Of a DNA stretch of 25,564 bases, positions 20,327 through 25,564 are shown in pieces. The stretch comes from Nephromyces sp. MM_2019 (Eukaryota > Apicomplexa > Aconoidasida > Nephromycida). A program made the translations under genes and the position numbers. The notes beneath the pieces are model-generated. The model saw only the letters and a list, made by a program, of their open reading frames with translations. It did not search any database and was not told where the DNA came from. Each line of letters begins with the position of its first letter. Position 1 is the first letter of the stretch. Location of the stretch: the NCBI GenBank assembly GCA_015657535.1, contig JADHZB010001417.1:75639-101202 (forward strand), written 5' to 3'.

Positions 20327-21066
20327 TTATATTGGGTATCTGCGTAAAAGCAAAAAGTACACACTAGCGGCTCGCCCGTTAAATGAAACTCGTAGCAGCA
20401 ACCAAGCTGCTCCGGAAAATTCAGCCGTATTTGGCAGACATACACTCATAAGTAGCTGATGAATAGACAAACACAAAAATAGATAGGCAATGAGTACACA
20501 GGTACACAAGCACCTGAGGAATGCACACACATGCACACAAGCAGCCTAGGTATACAAACTGACACAAACATACAACCAACCAATGAACACACACACATAG
20601 ACACACACACAACCAACCGATGAGTGCACACACACCAGTACTTAATGAACATATAGAGAACGCCACTACCTAACTAGCAAACACACAACAGTACCATCTA
20701 GTCAGCACACACTTACCTGCTGAAAATGCGTACACATAAAGATGTGCCCAACTGCACACGGACGCGCTCAAGTGTACGCTCACGATCAATACCTGTAGGG
20801 AAAAAAAAGCGCTCGCACACACGTATAGCGAGGCAACTCAACATGAAAGACCTATTTTTGCACACAAGCATGCGTCCTCTACAGAAAATCACGCTTCATC
20901 CTAGACCCGATAACAATCACACGTATCATGGAAAAGCTGGATAGTGTACACCAAAGTCAGGAACACACACGTTTCTCAAAGAGACCTCCGCTACACTCAC
21001 ATATTGAAGTAGTTGACGAATGCACACAAGGAACAGGGAAAAAAATTCATTTTCCTCTGTCTGCAT
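20327..21066 (-). CDS. Candidate minus-strand gene, unrecognised
   Basis: First exon 21066-21001: ATG, then MQTEENEFFSLFLVCIRQLL and QY, to a GTGAGT donor (phase 0); the frame is open further to 21114. Second exon 20792-20717: a strong acceptor TTTTTTTTCCCTACAG, 24 codons (IDRERTLERVRVQLGTSLCV, then RIFS) and a consensus donor CAG|GTAAGT. Third exon 20513-20327: phase-matched to the second at CCTCAG|G, ending LLMSVCLPNTAEFSGAAWLL, VSFNGRAASVYF and TAA; a CATCAG acceptor at 20455 is an alternative start for its more convincing part. The first-to-second join is out of phase, so a small exon is missing or a different donor is used. CA tracts on the plus strand between exons fit minus-strand transcription. 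No family is recognised. Confidence 0.4.
20461..20712. repeat. CA-rich intronic tract
   Basis: CACACA and ACACAA runs with two copies of CAACCAACCRATGA about 42 bases apart (near 20572 and 20612). It falls between the second and third candidate exons of the minus-strand gene. Cys/Val-rich open frames on the minus strand here are repeat translations. Confidence 0.65.
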
Positions 21067-22000
21067 TATCTTGTACTCTTTGCTCGAGCATCTAACATCA
21101 TCTACAAGCTTCCTCTAGTTTTTTCCACCTTCCTCTATGCTAAATAATCCTTATTCATTTGTAATTCTATCATTTTGATCATATTCTTTGCTTTTTAAGT
21201 ACTTTTCCATTTACTCCCTAATCTTCATTGCGATAGAGATGATACGAGAAGACGAGAACTACTGATGAGGTGCGAATCTGTGTGCTTTTCATTGAAGTGT
21301 GTGTGCACCGGTTTGGACGAATAACATCTTTTTTATGAGGCAGCAAGGGGAGATTCCTTTTCACACGCTCTGGTGAGGGAGAAGGTTTCAGTGCTTGTTG
21401 GAGGGTGTGCGTGTGTGATGAAGAAAAAAGTGTCTGGTGAAGAAAAGTATTTGTGTGATGAGGAGAAAAATGTGTGATGAAGAAAAGTAATGTGTGCCTT
21501 TATTTTTTGTATGCTTTGTGAGTTTTGGCGAATTTTATTAAAATGCATGAAGAAATCTTATTTGATGACCAGTATTTTTCTTTTGCAAATTCTATTTTTA
21601 AAGAGATTTTGGCTGATTAGTTGAGTAATTCGTGTGATTTTTGTTAAGGAAGCAGTTCCTTGTTGCTATGGCGGATTTTGCCGCAACAAGAGGTCGAATT
21701 AAGTGGAAGAAGATGTAGTAAAACGAGAGGGGAAAAAGCTAGGAGGAAGTTGCAATTATAACCATTAGCTTTCCGAACAAGACCAAACTGGATATTCCAC
21801 ACAAATTCATGGTTTTTTGAAGATTGATGACTTGATATAAAATGGAGTTTATACAGGACATTTTCCGATAAAAATAGCGAAGTCTTGCATTTTCCGTTCT
21901 TTTCTTTTTTATAAGCACTTTTAGATGCTGTGATTGCCAGTGTACTTACACTGCCTCTGTTCCATCGACTCTTATTTTTAGGAGCAATTTTAGAGTATAG
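21067..22000. promoter_or_regulatory. Probable divergent intergenic region
   Basis: Separates the minus-strand candidate start (21066) from the plus-strand chromodomain gene start (22001). CA tracts stop at about 21000 and TG tracts begin at about 21290, the expected switch for divergent transcription. It contains the GTGTGATGAAGAAAAG repeat (21411-21496). A minus-strand frame 22045-21644 (133 codons, containing SLFLSENVLYKLHFISSHQS) is open with no known domain; it overlaps the chromodomain first exon and is uncertain. Confidence 0.4.
21411..21496. repeat. Degenerate ~20-bp tandem repeat
   Basis: About four drifting units of GTGTGATGAAGAAAAGTAAT, purine-rich on the plus strand, with unit lengths of roughly 17-23 bases. 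Confidence 0.65.
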
Positions 22001-25000
22001 ATGACACTGCTTAATAGCTGTACACCTTCTACCGAATCTATCCATGTTAATGGGTTTGTTGAAGATGAAGAAAAGATGGCGGTACGGGATTTACATTTAA
22101 CAGGCCCCCCTTCATGGGAATGTGTGTGCGAAGAGATGTCTAAGGAGCACAATGGAGCCCTCTTTTTGTAAGTGCTGAGCCTTCAACTTTGTGTGTTTGC
22201 TTTAGGAGGGTATTTTGGGGTTTTTTTTTGCTTTGGTGGTATGTGTGTGTGGTTTTTACTTGGGGGTTTTGTGGGGTGTGCTTGCTTTCATGATATTGTT
22301 TGTTTCATCTTTCGGGTAATTGAGTTTTTATTTATTTTAAGTTTTGTTTGTATTTCTCTTCTTTCGAGTAATTATCCGCATAACTTTGCTTAAATTTTTA
22401 CGTGTGTGTGACTATCTTTGGGACAGATTGGTATCTTTTTGTGTGCTCTTTAGGGCTCTTGCTTTTATGTGCGTTAGTGTTTTCTTGTATGTCATTGTCT
22501 GCTGCAACATATCTCTGTATTGGTCTTATCTTTTCTTTTTTTTTTTCTGCTTCTACACATAAAAACCATTTTTATTATACTTGCACCTCATAAAAGGCAC
22601 TTTAAACAACCTTTTTTTTAGTTTTATAACGGCGTTTGATGGCGTGAAAATGAAAAAGCCGTGATTGTCAGTTTATCTCCACCTAAAATAATGTTTGTTT
22701 TTGAAAAAAATAGCTCAAAGATGTATAAAAATGCAGGAATTCATATTTTCTCAATTGAGGAATATCCGCGTCTTCTTATTTAGTAGGAAAAATTGAATTT
22801 ATTCCCCAAAAAATCGAAAACTCCTTCGTTTGAACCCCAAAAAGCTCAAATTTTTGCTTATAATTTAACTTTTTCCTCGCAAAAACCTCATTTCTGCGTG
22901 ATTTATGCAGTGCGAGCTCTGAATTGGCTTCCGTTCTAGGCTGTCCCTTTATAAGATTGTTTGATACGTTTCAAGTGGGTGTACATACACTCATGCGGGG
23001 GTTACATGTTGAGTTCAGCTGTTAAGGGTGGTTTCCTTTTTGGGGTTGGTGTATGCAAATCATTTGTGTGATTCTTTCTATGCTCTTTTTCTAGGATATC
23101 TGTGTGCGGTGTGTGATTGAAAGTTTTTATATGTGGTTGAGGGTTTTGTGTTACTAGGTTGTGTGTGATTGGAATGTGTGTGTTTATGCGTGTTTAAATG
23201 TCTGGTTTGAGGTTTTCAAAGTGATTGGACCTTGTGTGTGTTCGTTCCCTTCATTCTCGATTAACTGCCGTATAAAGTCGCTTAAACGTTTAAGTTTCTT
23301 CCAATCAGCTGATTTGAGATTTCTTCTACATTCCACGCGCACAGATACTAAAGGGGTACTTCTTTGCTGATTCGACACCACTAGCTGAAGATAGTGAACA
23401 TACTTCAGAAACTTCTTCTACGTTACAGCCAAAGGCTCCACAAGCTAATGAAGTAAGGAAAACTAAAAAAACCTGCTTTTAAAGTGAATTTTGAGCCAAA
23501 AAAAAGTTTCAGTTTAGACGTTTTACTGGTATTTTCCTTCCTCTTCTTCTGTTTTGATGTTTTCCTGGTTCCTCTGCTTCCTGCATTTATTAAGAATACA
23601 TTGCTGAATTTTGTGCTTTCTCTGCTTCTCAGGTTGCTAATCCTTCATTTTCTATTGAAAAGCTGCTCAAAATATTGTTTAGTGGCAAGCAAATCATTTT
23701 GAGTGATATTATGTGGTAGGGGAGTTAAGTAGAATTTTTTTTGGTTTATATATGCTTTATATGCTTTGAAATGGAGGAGTGAATTGTGTGTGTGTGTGTG
23801 TGTGGGAGTGGAGGTGATTTTATGAAGAAGATTCTTTTTGTATGTGTGGAGGTGGTTTTGTGCCTGTTTGAAGGTTATTTGTTGTGTATGAAGAAGCTAG
23901 TGTGTGTGTGCTTGTGAATGTTTCTTCGTGTGTGCGTCGCGTGTGATTTTTTTGTTTCTAGGGAACTTTACTGTATGAATCATATCCTTGGGCGTATTGA
24001 CCGATCCGATCCGATTTACGATGCAGTCTTTGATGCTTGGATAACAGGTGGGTATGTCTGATGAAATACGAGTATCAAAGTGGTGTACATACGCTCACAA
24101 TAGTATAGAATCCCGAGCCTCCTGTTTTGTATGTTTTTGGCGGCAGTAGCTTAAAGCAGAGTTTGCCACTTCTTCAAAGCGTTGAATTTGATAGTAAAGT
24201 GTGTTTCTTGAGGTGTATGTACAGCTCAGGAAAACTCGCTTCAAATGCGTCTTTTTAAGCAGAGAAGAGGGAGAAAAGGCAGTAGAAGATGAAGTTTCAG
24301 CAGAATTAAGACAAAAAAACGCTAAAAAATAAACAAAAGATGATAATAAAAAGAGAAAATTCAAGAAAAGCCTAGAAAAAAACAACAATGAAAGTGAAGT
24401 TTTCATCATTTAGTTTGCACTAAACTCTAAGTATTGAAATGTTTGTACACTCATTTCTTCCTCCTCTTCCACGTTTTCCTGTTCTTCTTTCCTTTTTTTA
24501 TCTTCTTTCACGTCTTTATTAGCTTCTCACTGCTGCTGATCTGTGCAAAATATGTAGAGAAAGCGAAGAAATTACAGAAATACATCTCTTCTTGCTGCTT
24601 TTTATAGACGCTTTGAGAGCAAATATTTACCCAGAACTAATGATTTCTCTGGGTTATTCTCAAAGGAATATAGTAGCTATTGATAATGTTACTTTAAAAA
24701 CGGAATCCCAATGGAGTGTACGTACAGCGACAAAGAATACCGATTTGAAACCTACGGTCGAAAATGATGCTCCTGCTAAGCAAACAGCAGATTTTCAGCA
24801 GCAGTCACTGGTGAGCGGATAAAAATTATAGTTTCGTGATGTTCTAGTCATAAGTTTGGATTTTTCAGGAGAAGCTGTGATGTGGTTATCTGTGGGTATG
24901 CGTGTGTGTGTATGTTTTTGTGCGTGTGCGTGTATGCGGATTTGCGTGTGTGTGTATGTTTTTGTGCGTGTGCGTGTATGCGGATTTGTGTGTGTGGGTG

Positions 25001-25459
25001 TGCGTCTGTGTTTTTGAGCATGTGTATGGTGTATGCACATGTGTGTGTGTGTGTGTGTGTGTTCTATGTGTTTCTCGTTTGTGTATCTGTGGATATGTGT
25101 GTTTATCTGTTTTTTGATTCGTGTATGTGCGGATCTGTGCTTGTTTAATCATCTATTTATATGTGTTTTACTTGATGCGCTTATTTTTTGATGTCCTTAT
25201 CTCTTTGTCTACTCCTGTGTGTATGTGTGTGTGTGGGTTACTCCTACTAATGTATGTTTTGCTGTAGTCGTGTGTGTGCTACCTATTAAAACTCTGCAAA
25301 GTTCGCCTTTTTCGATGTTTTTAGGCTAAAAATTCCACTGAAAATGGCAGTAAGAAGGAAAAGATACGTTACGTCGTTTCTAAGAAGTTCTATGAGGTAG
25401 AAGATATAATGGACTACAAAGTTGAACGTGGGAAAGAACTATATCTAATCGAATGGATG
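22001..25459 (+). CDS. Chromodomain protein with novel N-terminal region, eight exons (partial 3')
   Basis: Exons 22001-22167, 22672-22782, 22911-22974, 23345-23452, 23633-23715, 23962-24047, 24608-24810 and 25325-25459 join without a phase break, giving about 320 residues. Exon 8 reads SKKFYEVEDIMDYKVERGKE then LYLIEWM, the first strands of a chromodomain (known to bind methylated lysine, usually on histone H3; the aromatic Y and W cage positions are visible). It ends at a GTAAAA donor, so the domain finishes outside the window. If unspliced, the frame stops at 25489 next to AATAAA (25500-25505), truncating the domain. Exons 5-7 give FSIEKLLKILFSGKQIILSD, WELYCMNHILGRIDRSDPIY and ALRANIYPELMISLGYSQRN, a probable helical domain I cannot name. 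Exon 7 then becomes polar and disordered. Exons 7-8 are strongest; exons 2-4 are weaker. TG tracts fill the introns. A Suv39- or HP1-like role is possible but not shown. Confidence 0.62.
22168..22671 (+). other. First intron of the chromodomain gene
   Basis: Consensus GTAAGT donor and GATTGTCAG acceptor. TG- and T-rich, with translated Phe/Cys/Val-rich open frames (22172-22593) that I consider non-coding. Confidence 0.5.
23716..23961 (+). repeat. Chromodomain-gene intron with (TG)n
   Basis: GTAGGG donor and TTTCTAG acceptor. Contains an uninterrupted (TG)n of about 11 units at 23786-23804 and further TGTGTG runs to 23940. Confidence 0.6.
24048..24607 (+). other. Chromodomain-gene intron with an antisense open frame
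   Basis: Donor GTGGGT and acceptor TTTTTATAG. The minus strand at 24409-24095 is open for 104 codons from ATG, with a strongly hydrophobic start (MMKTSLSLLFFSRLFLNFLF) like a signal peptide and a polar remainder. The plus strand there is A-rich, which makes such a frame likely by chance. Confidence 0.4.
24811..25324 (+). repeat. Chromodomain-gene intron with TG array and 44-bp duplication
   Basis: GTGAGC donor and TTTTTAG acceptor. A 44-base unit, TGCGTGTGTGTGTATGTTTT onward to GCGGATT, occurs at 24899 and again at 24943. (TG)n follows at 25040-25062 and near 25225. A cryptic acceptor TTTTTCAG|GAGAAG at 24870 could bound a microexon. Confidence 0.7.
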
Positions 25460-25564
25460 GTAAAAAGTAATGGATTCTACTATATCTGACTAAATTAAGA
25501 ATAAATTCCTCCTTGGTCATCTCAATATTTCTTGGCGTGTGTGTATGGGTTGGGATGTAGGCGT
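25460..25564 (+). other. Start of the next intron or 3' flank
   Basis: Follows the GTAAAA donor. Contains an in-frame stop at 25487-25489 and AATAAA at 25500-25505, then TG-rich DNA to the window end. The TG richness favours an intron; the AATAAA favours a 3' end. The two cannot be separated here. Confidence 0.4.

Noticed and set aside
24882..25152. Cys/Val-rich and Thr/His-rich open frames across the TG array
   Set aside because: Pure translations of (TG)n/(CA)n in an intron. The same applies at 3043-3366, 7130-7360, 9593-9781 and 20421-20666.
1..25564. CRISPR arrays, insertion sequences, or bacterial operons
   Set aside because: Tandem arrays lack spacers of unique sequence, no transposase or terminal repeats were seen, and the genes are spliced eukaryotic genes.

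Overview
This window is from an intron-rich eukaryote nuclear genome, not a prokaryote. Clear protein families (an ABCC transporter, a hotdog-fold thioesterase, a chromodomain protein) are split by GT-AG introns with matching phases. Genes are divergent or loosely spaced. Introns, 3' flanks and intergenic DNA carry many (TG)n/(CA)n tracts, G-runs and short minisatellites. An AT-leaning protist or alga is likely, but the sequence alone does not fix the lineage. All gene models were built by eye from frames, splice consensus and phase.

Layout. 160-2726 (-): N-terminal half of an ABCC/MRP transporter, four exons, running off the left end. 3.4-5.7 kb (-): less certain exons of one or two unrecognised genes, separated by a G-rich 29-bp minisatellite. 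7409-9027 (-): a two-exon PaaI/THEM-like thioesterase, the only gene complete within the window with a clear family. 9028-9401: probable divergent intergenic region. 9.4-11.2 kb (+): unrecognised candidate exons, one followed by AATAAA. 11692-12220: a 17-copy 29-bp minisatellite. 12.2-20.3 kb: mostly featureless DNA nearly free of TG/CA tracts, with one good exon pair at 17437-17878 (+), possibly mitoribosomal. 20327-21066 (-): candidate three-part gene. 22001-25459 (+): an eight-exon chromodomain gene running off the right end.

Across the window, the strand carrying TG (rather than CA) agrees with the coding strand of the confident genes. I used this as supporting evidence for weaker models and to infer divergent start regions near 9.0-9.4 kb and 21.1-22.0 kb. 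The genes show no obvious shared pathway. The most distinctive protein is the chromodomain one, whose N-terminal 300-plus residues match no family I recognise. Short open frames are common by chance at this base composition, so models below about 0.4 should be treated as hypotheses.
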